NCBI GenBank assembly: GCA_017621655.1
Contig: JAGASS010000036.1
Span: 1-55,674 of the forward strand
Reading direction: 5' to 3'
Source of the DNA: Clostridia bacterium
GTDB lineage: Bacteria; Bacillota; Clostridia; Oscillospirales; CAG-272
DNA: 55,674 nt
In this document: positions 8,043-16,132 of the stretch, in pieces
How the letters are laid out: each line of letters opens with the position of its first letter
How positions within the stretch are numbered: the first letter of the stretch is position 1
Notes under the pieces: model-generated
Databases searched by the model: none
The model's input: only the letters and a program-made list of their open reading frames with translations
Told to the model about the DNA's origin: nothing
Translations under genes and position numbers: made by a program

Positions 8043-8516
8043 ATGAATATGAATACCTGCTGTTTTTTCGGTCACAGAAGCATAATAGAAACTGAAGAAC
8101 TAAAAGCTCAATTAACCGAAACCGTCGAAAAGCTGATTACGGACGAAAACGTAGACACTTTTTTGTTTGGCAGTGGAAGTAGATTTAACAGTCTGTGTCT
8201 TGAGCTTGTGACGCAAATAAAGGAAAAGTACCCACACGTAAAACGAATCTACGTGCGGGCAGAGTTTCCGTATATTACCGATCAATATCTGGCTTATTTG
8301 CTCAAATTCTGCGATGATACCTATTACCCCGAAAAAATTCTCGGCGCAGGTAGAGCCGCCTACGTTGAGCGCAACTATGAAATGATAAATTATAGCAAAT
8401 ACTGTATCGTTTATTATGACGAACAATGTGCGCCAAGTACCCGTAGAAGCGGCACGAAAATCGCTCTCGACTATGCCGTAAAGAAAGGCAGAGAAATCAT
8501 AATTTTTCCGTCTTGA
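8043..8516 (+). CDS. SLOG-superfamily (DUF1273/YpsA-like) protein
   Basis: A 157-residue Rossmann-like protein starting with CCFFGHR, the signature of the DUF1273/YpsA branch of the SLOG superfamily. It also has FLFGSGSRFN, a GAGRAAYVERNYEMI segment and CIVYYDE...RRSGTKIALDYA near the end, which fit a nucleotide-derivative pocket. SLOG proteins bind or process nucleotides, and some work in bacterial conflict systems; the ligand here is unknown. The ATG at 8043 has TTGGAGTG upstream. It is divergent from the XRE regulator and converges with the truncated sigma gene, the two stops being 4 nt apart with no terminator between them. Confidence 0.75.
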   Translation: MNMNTCCFFGHRSIIETEELKAQLTETVEKLITDENVDTFLFGSGSRFNSLCLELVTQIKEKYPHVKRIYVRAEFPYITDQYLAYLLKFCDDTYYPEKILGAGRAAYVERNYEMINYSKYCIVYYDEQCAPSTRRSGTKIALDYAVKKGREIIIFPS

Positions 8517-8520
8517 GGAT

Positions 8521-9072
8521 TTACATTTCCTTCTTTATCCTCTCAATTGCCCCCTTTTCTACCCTTGAGACCTGCGCCTGCGAGATCCCGATCTCCGACG
8601 CGATCTCCATCTGTGTCCGTCCCTTGTAAAAACGCAAATTCAAAATAGTCTTTTCACGCTCCGAGAGATTTTTAAGCGCCTCTCGGAGCGCAATGCTTTC
8701 AAGCCAGCTTTCCTCAGATGCGGAATCGTCACGAAGCTGATCCATAACGTAAAGCGAATCGTCGCCTTCGCCGTAAACGGGATCGTATATCGAGATTGGC
8801 GCCGAGATCGCCTCAAGAGCGCGTGAGACCTCCTCTTTCGTTTTCGTCTCACCCTCCTTATTAAGCTCCTCGACGATCTCGTCGATCGTCGCATCCTTGC
8901 AGTCGCGACGTGAAATGACCTCCTTCGCCTGAAGCGCCCGATAAGCGAGATCGCGAAGCGAACGGCTCACGCGAACGGAATTGTTGTCTCGCAGATAACG
9001 CTTTATTTCACCAATTATCATCGGCGTGAATATACCGAGACGAAAAAAGAAATTTTTCAAAACTATTGCCAA
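8521..9072 (-). pseudogene. 5'-truncated SigG-type sporulation sigma factor
   Basis: The frame encodes the C-terminal two thirds of a SigF/SigG-type sigma factor: PMIIGEIKRYLRDNN, RVSRSLRDLAYRALQ, region 3, and region 4 with the HTH QMEIASEIGISQAQVSRVEKG. It matches Bacillus SigG from about residue 118 to the end. The first hundred residues (core binding and the DNA-melting part of region 2) are missing. Upstream of PMIIG the frame reads RLGIFT where SigG has FSTYAV, then runs to a TTG with no ribosome binding site. That spot overlaps the -35 box of metY (9066-9071). A rearrangement therefore removed the 5' end. Whether an intact sigG exists elsewhere cannot be seen here. Confidence 0.8.
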
Positions 9073-9094
9073 TGAGGTGGAAATGCGTTATAAT
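9066..9094 (+). promoter_or_regulatory. Promoter of metY
   Basis: TTGCCA at 9066-9071, 17-bp spacer, TATAAT at 9089-9094. The -35 overlaps the 5' end of the truncated sigma frame on the other strand. Confidence 0.75.
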
Positions 9095-9127
9095 TATTCT
9101 AATAAACCCCTAAAGGAGCAAAATAAA

Positions 9128-10408
9128 ATGGCAGATAAAAGAAAAGTAGGCACAGTATGCGTTCAGGGCGGATACACGCCCGGAAACGGCGAGCCGAGAC
9201 AGATACCGATAATTCAGAGCACGACGTTCAAATACGCGACGGGCGAGGCGATGGGAAAGCTATTCGACCTCGAAGCGTCGGGGTATTTCTACTCGCGCCT
9301 TCAGAACCCGACCTGTGACACGGTCGCGGCAAAAATTTGCGAGCTTGAGGGCGGAACTGCCGCTATGCTCACCTCCTCGGGTCAGGCGGCGTCCTTTTAC
9401 TCCATTTTCAATATAGCGTCCTGCGGCGACCACATCGTGTCGAGCGCGTCTATCTACGGCGGAACGTATAACCTTTTCGCCGTTACTATGAAGCGCATGG
9501 GAATCGAGTTTACCTTCGTTTCCCCCGACTGCTCCGACGAGGAGCTTGAACAGGCGTTCAAGCCGAATACGAAGGCGGTGTTCGGTGAGACTATTGCAAA
9601 CCCGGCTCTTACCGTTTTCGATATAGAAAGATTTGCGAATGCCGCACATAAGCACGGCGTTCCGCTGATAGTCGATAATACCTTCGCAACCCCCGTAAAC
9701 TGCCGTCCGTTCGAATTCGGCGCAGATATAGTAACTCATTCGACGACCAAGTATATGGACGGTCACGGTGCGGCAGTCGGCGGCTGTATCGTTGACTCGG
9801 GTAAGTTCGACTGGACGAAATACCCCGATAAATTCCCCGGACTCTGCACGCCCGATGACAGCTATCACGGCGTGACCTATACCGAGCGCTTCGGACTCGA
9901 GGGCGCGTATATAACGAAGGCGACCGCGCAGCTTATGCGTGACTTCGGATCGGTTCAGTCACCTCAGAATGCGTTTATTCTCAACCTCGGACTTGAAAGC
10001 TTGCACGTGAGAATGAAGCGTCACTGCGAGAATGCCGAGAAGATCGCGAAATACCTTGAAAAACACGAGAAGATCGCGTGGGTAAACTATCCCTCGCTTG
10101 AATCCTCGCCTTATTATGACCTCGCTAAAAAGTACCTGCCGAACGGCTCCTGCGGAGTCGTAAGCTTCGGCGTGAAGGGCGGACGCGAGGCGGCGCAGAG
10201 TTTCATGGGTAAGCTGAAGATCGCCGCTATTGAGACGCACGTCGCAGACGCGCGCTCCTGCTGCCTGCACCCGGCAAGCACGACTCACCGTCAGATGTCC
10301 GACGAGGAGCTTGAAAAGGCAGGCGTTCCCTCCGACCTCGTTCGCCTCTCCGTCGGTCTTGAGGATGCAGACGACCTTATCGCCGACATCGAGCAGGCGC
10401 TGAACTGA
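9128..10408 (+). CDS. metY: O-acetylhomoserine aminocarboxypropyltransferase (sulfhydrylase)
   Basis: A 426-residue PLP enzyme of the Cys/Met metabolism family. It makes homocysteine (or methionine with methanethiol) from O-acetylhomoserine and sulfide. Seen in order: IPIIQSTTFKY, the cofactor-phosphate motif SSGQAA, VDNTFATP with the PLP-binding Asp, and the Schiff-base lysine in HSTTKYMDGHGA (Lys208). Start ATG 9128 follows AAAGGAG, and the frame is open further upstream without one. MetA lies downstream on the same strand but behind a repeat cluster. MetA and MetY give the direct sulfhydrylation route to homocysteine without cystathionine. Confidence 0.93.
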   Translation: MADKRKVGTVCVQGGYTPGNGEPRQIPIIQSTTFKYATGEAMGKLFDLEASGYFYSRLQNPTCDTVAAKICELEGGTAAMLTSSGQAASFYSIFNIASCGDHIVSSASIYGGTYNLFAVTMKRMGIEFTFVSPDCSDEELEQAFKPNTKAVFGETIANPALTVFDIERFANAAHKHGVPLIVDNTFATPVNCRPFEFGADIVTHSTTKYMDGHGAAVGGCIVDSGKFDWTKYPDKFPGLCTPDDSYHGVTYTERFGLEGAYITKATAQLMRDFGSVQSPQNAFILNLGLESLHVRMKRHCENAEKIAKYLEKHEKIAWVNYPSLESSPYYDLAKKYLPNGSCGVVSFGVKGGREAAQSFMGKLKIAAIETHVADARSCCLHPASTTHRQMSDEELEKAGVPSDLVRLSVGLEDADDLIADIEQALN

Positions 10409-10438
10409 TATTTAAGGGCAAGATAGAACGCCCTCTTG

Positions 10439-10625
10439 CCTTCCCCTTGGGGAAGGTGTCAACCGAAGGTTGACGGATGAGGTTAGGACGCGAAGCGTCC
10501 GTTATACCTTCTCCAGCAGGAGAAGGTGTCGGCGAAGCCGACGGATGAGGTGTCTATATAGGGAACTTACTCCTCATCCACCATGGGTATTCTGCCCGCG
10601 GTCCCCCTTCTCCCTCAGGAGAAGG
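10439..10625. repeat. Cluster of three L double-hairpin modules
   Basis: Fills the metY-metA gap. Module 1 at 10439-10483 (CCTTCCCC/GGGGAAGG, GTCAACC-GAA-GGTTGAC, GGATGAGG) is followed by GGACGC-GAA-GCGTCC. Module 2 at 10507-10552 has CCTTCTCC/GGAGAAGG, GTCGGC-GAA-GCCGAC, GGATGAGG. Module 3 at 10572-10625 is inverted. The second stem of each module has a different sequence but stays paired. These hairpins may attenuate or punctuate transcription between metY and metA. Confidence 0.85.
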
Positions 10626-10687
10626 TATATTATCGTCCCGATTCTCTTTATAGTTTAATATACCATACCCCAAAAGGAAACCACAAA

Positions 10688-11608
10688 ATGCCGATAAAGA
10701 TACCAAACAATCTCCCTGCCGCCGAGATCCTATCACGCGAAAACATCTTCGTGATGGACGAAACGCGCGCGGAGGGGCAGGACATACGTCCGCTTCAGAT
10801 ACTGATACTGAACCTGATGCCGAAGAAGATAGAGACTGAAACACAGCTTTCGCGTCTGCTCGGAAACACGCCGCTTCAGGTCGAAATGGAGCTTATAAAA
10901 ACGAGCACCTACGAATCGAAGAACGTAGCGAAGGAGCATATGCTCAAGTTTTATAAAACGTTCTCCGACGTAAAGCACCGCAACTTCGACGGAATGATAA
11001 TAACGGGCGCGCCCGTTGAGCAAATGCCGTTCGAGGAGGTCGAATATTGGGAGGAGCTTTGCGAGATAATGGAGTGGAGCAAGACCCACGTTCACAGCAC
11101 CTTCCACATCTGCTGGGGCGCACAGGCGGGTCTTTACTACCATTTCGGAATTGAAAAGCGCGCTCTTCCGAGCAAGCTTTCGGGAGTCTATCCGCACCAC
11201 GCAGATTATAAGAATTCGATGCTTCTGCGCGGATTTGACGACGTTTTCCCCGTTCCGCAGAGCCGTCATACGACGGTCGACCGCGCCGACGTTGAAAAGG
11301 TCGAGGGACTTAAGATCCTCGCGTCGTCGGATGAATGCGGAGTCTACGCTATGGCGACGAAAAACGGTAAGCAGATATTCATAACCGGTCATAGCGAGTA
11401 CGACGCGTATACTCTCTCGGACGAATATTTCCGTGACCTCGATGCGGGCAAAAATCCGCATATTCCGGTAAATTACTTCCCGAACGATGACGTTTCAAAG
11501 CCGCCCGTCGTGACTTGGCGCTCGCACGCAAACCTGCTCTATTCGAATTGGCTTAACTATTTCGTCTATCAGACGACCCCGTTCGACCTTTCAACGCTTG
11601 ATAAATAA
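10688..11608 (+). CDS. metA: Homoserine O-acetyltransferase (MetA family)
   Basis: A 306-residue class-I glutamine-amidotransferase-like enzyme that activates homoserine at the start of methionine synthesis. The acyl-enzyme cysteine is Cys142 in [15 protein letters not shown]. His235 and Glu237 in TGHSEYDAY complete the active site. Residue 111 is Glu (GAPVEQM). In this family Glu111 selects acetyl-CoA and Gly selects succinyl-CoA, so I call acetyltransferase, which supplies the substrate of the neighbouring MetY. ATG 10688 follows AAAAGGAAA. A GAAA-loop terminator directly follows the stop. Confidence 0.92.
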   Translation: MPIKIPNNLPAAEILSRENIFVMDETRAEGQDIRPLQILILNLMPKKIETETQLSRLLGNTPLQVEMELIKTSTYESKNVAKEHMLKFYKTFSDVKHRNFDGMIITGAPVEQMPFEEVEYWEELCEIMEWSKTHVHSTFHICWGAQAGLYYHFGIEKRALPSKLSGVYPHHADYKNSMLLRGFDDVFPVPQSRHTTVDRADVEKVEGLKILASSDECGVYAMATKNGKQIFITGHSEYDAYTLSDEYFRDLDAGKNPHIPVNYFPNDDVSKPPVVTWRSHANLLYSNWLNYFVYQTTPFDLSTLDK

Positions 11609-11638
11609 AAAACAGACGACGGAAACGTCGTCTGTTTT
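11609..11638 (+). terminator. Terminator of metA
   Basis: AAAACAGACGACG / CGTCGTCTGTTTT with a GAAA tetraloop and T-rich tail. Confidence 0.9.
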
Positions 11639-11677
11639 CTCACTCTGTTGCATATAATTCGGCGTTTCACGACATCT

Positions 11678-11820
11678 TGTAGGGGGCGACGTCCCCGACG
11701 CCCCGTTTATAGGTTAAAAAGTTTCAACCCAAAACGGATTATTATCAACATATTTGTCTAATCTATCGGTTAATGTGATTTTGTCGTGGTAGCGGGGCGT
11801 CGGGGACGTCGCCCCCTACA
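11678..11820. repeat. MITE-like element 1 (28-bp terminal inverted repeats)
   Basis: A 143-bp unit: S hairpin at 11678-11705, 87 nt of AT-rich DNA, inverted S hairpin at 11793-11820. The ends are TGTAGGGGGCGACGTCCCCG and its complement. A second unit of almost identical size (144 bp) and ends is at 45113-45256. Confidence 0.75.
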
Positions 11821-11910
11821 AACAACACCTCGATAATTTGTAAAATGGCAGATAGAGTGAACGCGGGAGCAAGCCCCTCCCCATACTAAAGGTATAGTAA
11901 ACGTTGTCTA

Positions 11911-12015
11911 CCTTCTCCAGCGGGAGAAGGGGGACCACCGAAGGTGGTGGATGAGGTGTTCGGAAAGGATGTAACATCGTTTTTGTGCGGACAGTCGGGG
12001 ACGCCTGTCCCTACA
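11911..12015 (+). repeat. L-C29-S composite repeat
   Basis: L module at 11911-11958, linker C29 at 11959-11987 (ATGTAACATCGTTTTTGTG), S hairpin at 11988-12015. It is nearly identical in layout to 7442-7546. Another CCTTCCCC/GGGGAAGG hairpin is at 12049-12068. Confidence 0.85.
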
Positions 12016-12072
12016 AACAACGTATCGAAGCTTCGCCACGTTGCCTTACCTTCCCCTCAGGGGAAGGCAAGA

Positions 12073-12099
12073 ACACCCTTTGGCATCGCCAAAGGGTGT
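12073..12099. terminator. Hairpin after the GH2 gene
   Basis: ACACCCTTTGGC / GCCAAAGGGTGT, loop ATC. It is 6 nt from the GH2 stop. The T tract is better on the plus strand (CATTTTTATA), so termination of the minus-strand operon here is likely but not certain. Confidence 0.6.
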
Positions 12100-12104
12100 C
12101 ATTT

Positions 12105-13811
12105 TTATATCTTCAATTTCTCTCCAATATCGGAGAATTCCTCAGGCGTGACCTTCATAACTGCCCTATCGTAGGTGATAAGACCGTTGATCTCGTCCTC
12201 AATGTCGGTCAGCTGCGTGTAAACCGCGGCGCAAAGGCCGTTACCGACAAGCGGAATTATCTCTTCTTCATACAGACGTCGGAGTGCGGAGACGAATTCC
12301 TCGCGGCTGTCGCATTTTCCGTAGCCGTACGCCTTGTCGGGATTGAAAACGTGGTCTTCAACTCGGTAGCTGTAACCGCCGAATTCCGATAGAAACATCG
12401 GCTTGTCTTTTGGCTTCAGTTTCACCTTTCGGAAATAAATATGTCGGCTGTCGAGATCGGTTTCTTTACATCTGAACCAACCCGACGCGGTGTCGATAAA
12501 ACGTGTCGGATCGAGCTTCTTCAAGCGACGGTAGGCACTATCACCGTCAAACTGACCCCAGCCCTCGTTGAATATCGTCCAAAGGCAGATCGACACGTGA
12601 TTTTTGAGGAGCGCCACAGTCTCGTCAAGATGCGAAAGGAACGCCTGGCGGCTTCTTTTATCGCGGTGAAGCTTCTTGTCACTGCGCGAGATGAATCCGA
12701 CAGTCGGAAGCGCGGTATCGAAGAAAAACGAGTATTTACCGTTATTGACCATGTCCTGAAAAACGACGATGCCGTGCTTGTCGCAAAGGTGGTAGAAATA
12801 GGGATGCTCGACCTTAATGTGCTTGCGGAGCATATTAAATCCGAGAGCTTTTGCGCGGAGAATATCGCTTTCCATACATTCTACCGACGCAGGAGTGAAG
12901 ATGCCGTCGCTGAAATAGCCCTGATCGAGAAGCCCGTGGAAGAAATAGGGCTTTCCGTTGAGGCAGAGACGCTGATGCGAATCAACCGTCTTGATCTCAA
13001 GTGAACGTAGCGCAAAATAGGAGCGTACTATGTCAATCTCGGTCACGATCTCAAATTCGTATAAATAGGGGTCATCGGGTGACCAAAGACGCGGAGAATC
13101 AAGCGTTATCTCGGCTTTTCCGTCTTTAAGAGGGAAAGAGAGCTTCCCGTCGGGAGTATTTACGGTAACTGTTCCGTCCTCTTTCTGACCGCAAAAATGC
13201 GCGGTGATCGTAGGATCGTCGGGCGTCGTCGGAAGATCAAGACGCTCGATATAGTTTTCCCTCACGCTTTCAAGCCAAACGGTCTGCCAGATGCCGCTGA
13301 CGGGCGTGTACCACATTCCGCCGCGCTTATTTGACTGCTTTCCGTAAGGAAGTATAAGGTCGGAAAGATTGTCGCGGACGAAGACGGTGAGGGTATTATT
13401 TTCGTTCAAATACTCGGTAATATCGAAGGAAAAAGGAGCGTAGCCGCCGATATGCGAGCCGAGCTTGTTACCGTTAAGAAAGACCTCGGCAACCTGATCG
13501 ACAGCGCCGAAATGCAGAATGACGCGGCCACGGTTAAAACCGTCGGGAAGCGAAAACTCGCGCTTGTAGCAGAGCGTTTTGCTTTCTTCAAAGACCTCGT
13601 TTATCCCCGAAAGGAGAGATTCTTGCGGATAGGGAACAAGTATCTCGCGGTCAAAAACCGCGTTTTCAATAGAATCACATACGCCGAATTTCCACTTGCC
13701 GTTAAGGTTTATAAATGAATCACGAATGAGCGTCGGGCGCGGATATTCGGGAAGCGGAATGTCGCCGAGCTTCTCGGCGAATGGGGTCAAAAGCTGATTG
13801 AATTCAGACAT
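12105..13811 (-). CDS. Glycoside hydrolase family 2 (beta-galactosidase/beta-glucuronidase-like)
   Basis: A 568-residue retaining glycosidase with the GH2 order: jelly-roll sugar-binding domain (about 20-185, including GGMWYTPVSGIWQTVWLE), Ig-like domain (about 186-275), TIM barrel (about 280-568). The acid/base is Glu416 in TIFNEGWGQ and the nucleophile is Glu476 in FLSEFGGY. There is no signal peptide, so it acts on imported sugar. The length is short for LacZ and near that of GH2 glucuronidase- or galactosidase-like enzymes; substrate cannot be assigned. Its ATG overlaps the stop of the MFS gene by 8 nt, so the transporter probably feeds it. Confidence 0.88.
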   Translation of the reverse strand: MSEFNQLLTPFAEKLGDIPLPEYPRPTLIRDSFINLNGKWKFGVCDSIENAVFDREILVPYPQESLLSGINEVFEESKTLCYKREFSLPDGFNRGRVILHFGAVDQVAEVFLNGNKLGSHIGGYAPFSFDITEYLNENNTLTVFVRDNLSDLILPYGKQSNKRGGMWYTPVSGIWQTVWLESVRENYIERLDLPTTPDDPTITAHFCGQKEDGTVTVNTPDGKLSFPLKDGKAEITLDSPRLWSPDDPYLYEFEIVTEIDIVRSYFALRSLEIKTVDSHQRLCLNGKPYFFHGLLDQGYFSDGIFTPASVECMESDILRAKALGFNMLRKHIKVEHPYFYHLCDKHGIVVFQDMVNNGKYSFFFDTALPTVGFISRSDKKLHRDKRSRQAFLSHLDETVALLKNHVSICLWTIFNEGWGQFDGDSAYRRLKKLDPTRFIDTASGWFRCKETDLDSRHIYFRKVKLKPKDKPMFLSEFGGYSYRVEDHVFNPDKAYGYGKCDSREEFVSALRRLYEEEIIPLVGNGLCAAVYTQLTDIEDEINGLITYDRAVMKVTPEEFSDIGEKLKI

Positions 13812-15090
13812 TCTTTTTGTCCTTTTTGAGATTAGTCAGAATGAGATAGAGCGCAAGGGCAAGCGAAACGATGAGCGCCCAGATGAAGATGCGCTCGTCA
13901 GGGAGAAACGATTTCGTACCGTCGTTATTGACGATCTCGGTTGCGTTTTCAAGTACCTTTGCGCCAATTGCCGGACCGATAACGCCGGGGATAAGCACCT
14001 GGCAAACGATACGAAGTCCCTGGAACATTCCTGCCTTGCCCTCGGGGGTCTTGTCGCGGAGCATAGCGCCGAAAACGGCATTGCCGCAAAGGTAACCGAC
14101 CATAATGAGAAGCGAGCCGATAAATACGGGAGCAGTCGCCTTAGCAAAGCACATTATGATATATCCGACAGCGAGCGTGATAACGGCAGGGAAGATGACC
14201 TTTTTGTACCCGAAGCGGTCGTAAAGCCGTCCGTAGAGTACAGAGGCAATAGCCGCGATAATAATGGCAGGCGCCATTATGAGAACGTAGTTGTCCATCT
14301 TCAGAGTTTCGGTGTAGTAGATTATAAGATACGGCATAAATACCTGTATCGAAATGCCGAAAAGCGCAAATCCGATCAGCGTAATATAAAGACCGCCGTT
14401 TTTCTTGATAACTGACGGGCGGAAGCCGTAAATTATATTCGCAAAATATTTCGAATTTTCCTCGCGGCGAGCGGCACTTTCCTTGATAAGGAAAAGTCCG
14501 AGAATACCGATGATGAATACCGCGATACCGATGATGAGGAATATTATAGTCCAGCTTGAGCTTTTCTTAAGGTCAAAAGCCATAAATCCGCCGAAAACGG
14601 CAAGCATCGCGATAAGCGGCATAATGGCGTTTACACCCTCAGCCGCGCCACGGTTACCGCTTGACGTCTCGTCGGTAAGCCATGCGTTGAACGCCGCGTC
14701 GTTTGCGCTCGAGCCGAAAAAGGTCATAACGCAGTCGATGATTATGGTGAGCGACACGCCGAGCGATGCCGCCGACAAGGTCGGGAACAGAGAGTTGAGA
14801 ACGCCGTTATTTATGAGCGCAAAGGACATAATGGAAAGTCCCCAGGCGATGTAACCGCCTGCCATAAATATCTTGCGCTTGCCGATCTTGTCGGAATACG
14901 CGCCGATAATCACGGTGGTCAGCGTAGCAGTTACGGCAGACGCGGCAACCATAAGGGAAATATCGGAGGGCGTTGCCTTGAACTGATTGTAGATAAAGAC
15001 GTTCAGATACATATTCTCGATGACCCACGCGATCTGTCCGATAAGGGAAAAGACGGTAAGGGTCAGCCAGAAGCTCTTTCTGCTTTTCAA
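13804..15090 (-). CDS. MFS transporter (SLC45/sugar-porter-like)
   Basis: A 428-residue protein with about 12 membrane helices. The loop-2 motif is GAYSDKIGKRKIFM and the opening helix FSLIGQIAWVIENMYLNVFIYNQ. This N-terminus resembles the SLC45/sucrose-type and glycoside-symporter branches of the major facilitator superfamily. Translation probably begins at the TTG at 15090, since AAAGGAGG lies at proper distance inside the end of the preceding gene and no ATG is near. It sits between rnfD-like and GH2 genes with overlaps of a few bases on both sides, implying translational coupling and joint import and hydrolysis of a glycoside. Confidence 0.8.
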   Translation of the reverse strand: MKSRKSFWLTLTVFSLIGQIAWVIENMYLNVFIYNQFKATPSDISLMVAASAVTATLTTVIIGAYSDKIGKRKIFMAGGYIAWGLSIMSFALINNGVLNSLFPTLSAASLGVSLTIIIDCVMTFFGSSANDAAFNAWLTDETSSGNRGAAEGVNAIMPLIAMLAVFGGFMAFDLKKSSSWTIIFLIIGIAVFIIGILGLFLIKESAARREENSKYFANIIYGFRPSVIKKNGGLYITLIGFALFGISIQVFMPYLIIYYTETLKMDNYVLIMAPAIIIAAIASVLYGRLYDRFGYKKVIFPAVITLAVGYIIMCFAKATAPVFIGSLLIMVGYLCGNAVFGAMLRDKTPEGKAGMFQGLRIVCQVLIPGVIGPAIGAKVLENATEIVNNDGTKSFLPDERIFIWALIVSLALALYLILTNLKKDKKNV

Positions 15091-15091
15091 A

Positions 15092-16132
15092 TTAGTTTTC
15101 CTCCTTTTGAGGAGCGATATTTCCGCCGAAGGGCGTCGGCTTAATGAATCTGTTAGCGATGGGTGTGAGGAGGTCGATCAGAATGACGGCAATAAGCGCA
15201 GTCAGGAAGAGAGGGATGTGTCCGCGCAAAAGCATCGTGCACAGACCGCCTATAACACCGCAAATAACGGTGCCGATAAGCGTTTTAGGCATTCTTTTCG
15301 GCTCTGACATCAAAAATACTGCACAAAGAAACGTGTTCGAGCCGAAGACGTTGTAAAGCGCACCGTCAAGAGCAACGACGTCGGACGCCGCCTCAAGCGA
15401 CGGATTAAGATATGCAAAAACGCCGACGGTAGCAATAAAGGTCAGGGGAAGTATTGGCTTGACTGCCTTTCTTATTAGAAGATAAATGAATGCTATCGTG
15501 ATGAGGAATCCCGAGATCTCGCCGATGCGCGCGGCGTTAAGACCGAAAAACGTTTCAAACGCTGTCGTGTCGGGGAGAAATCCCGAAATTACCTTTTCAA
15601 GAGGCGAAGCGGGAATGGCCCTGAAGGAGCTGAGCGAAATTGCAAATGGATGAAGAGCTCGTCCCGCCTCGGGGATCGCGTTCATTATTTCGGGGAAAAT
15701 GAGGAACGAAAGGAGTAGCGATACCGCGGTAGAGGAAAGCGAGAATCTCAGCTTGTCGCAGCCGACCTTGACAGCGGTAGCGAGTACGGAAGTAACAATC
15801 GGAAGCCACAGCGGAGCCGAGGCAGGCAAAAAGAGCGCGATCATAACGCCACTTACGATTGACGAAAGGTCAAGGGAAGCTTCCTTTTTAAGAAGCTTAT
15901 TAACGGCAATATCAAGCCCCGTCATCGCTACTACGGAAACAAGCGTAAGCGTAATGGGACGGAAGCCGTAGTGGTAGACGCTCAAAAGAAGAAGCGGCAT
16001 CATCGCGATAAGCAGGTCGTAGCTGATAGACTGCGCGCGCTCAGCAGAGGGAAGGATAGGGTATAACGGAATCTCCTTAAAGCCCTTTGGACGGCGCGTC
16101 AAACGGAGGCGATGCTTTTGATTTTTATTCAT
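15092..16132 (-). CDS. Divergent RnfD/NqrB-family membrane protein
   Basis: A 346-residue multi-pass protein of the RnfD/NqrB family, normally a flavin-bearing subunit of the Rnf ion-pumping complex. About nine hydrophobic segments are visible. The usual FMN-attachment motif (S/T)(G/A)ATPL appears as IPASPL, with Ser in place of the flavin-linked Thr. The conserved GGLGxNxFNPA stretch is not recognisable (RFSLSSTAVSLL), and FMATDP reads FLMSEP. The ATG at 16132 follows AAGGAGG and overlaps the rnfC-like stop by 8 nt. Neither rnfG, rnfE, rnfA nor rnfB is nearby. It may be a reduced electron-transfer module or a relic. Confidence 0.7.
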   Translation of the reverse strand: MNKNQKHRLRLTRRPKGFKEIPLYPILPSAERAQSISYDLLIAMMPLLLLSVYHYGFRPITLTLVSVVAMTGLDIAVNKLLKKEASLDLSSIVSGVMIALFLPASAPLWLPIVTSVLATAVKVGCDKLRFSLSSTAVSLLLSFLIFPEIMNAIPEAGRALHPFAISLSSFRAIPASPLEKVISGFLPDTTAFETFFGLNAARIGEISGFLITIAFIYLLIRKAVKPILPLTFIATVGVFAYLNPSLEAASDVVALDGALYNVFGSNTFLCAVFLMSEPKRMPKTLIGTVICGVIGGLCTMLLRGHIPLFLTALIAVILIDLLTPIANRFIKPTPFGGNIAPQKEEN

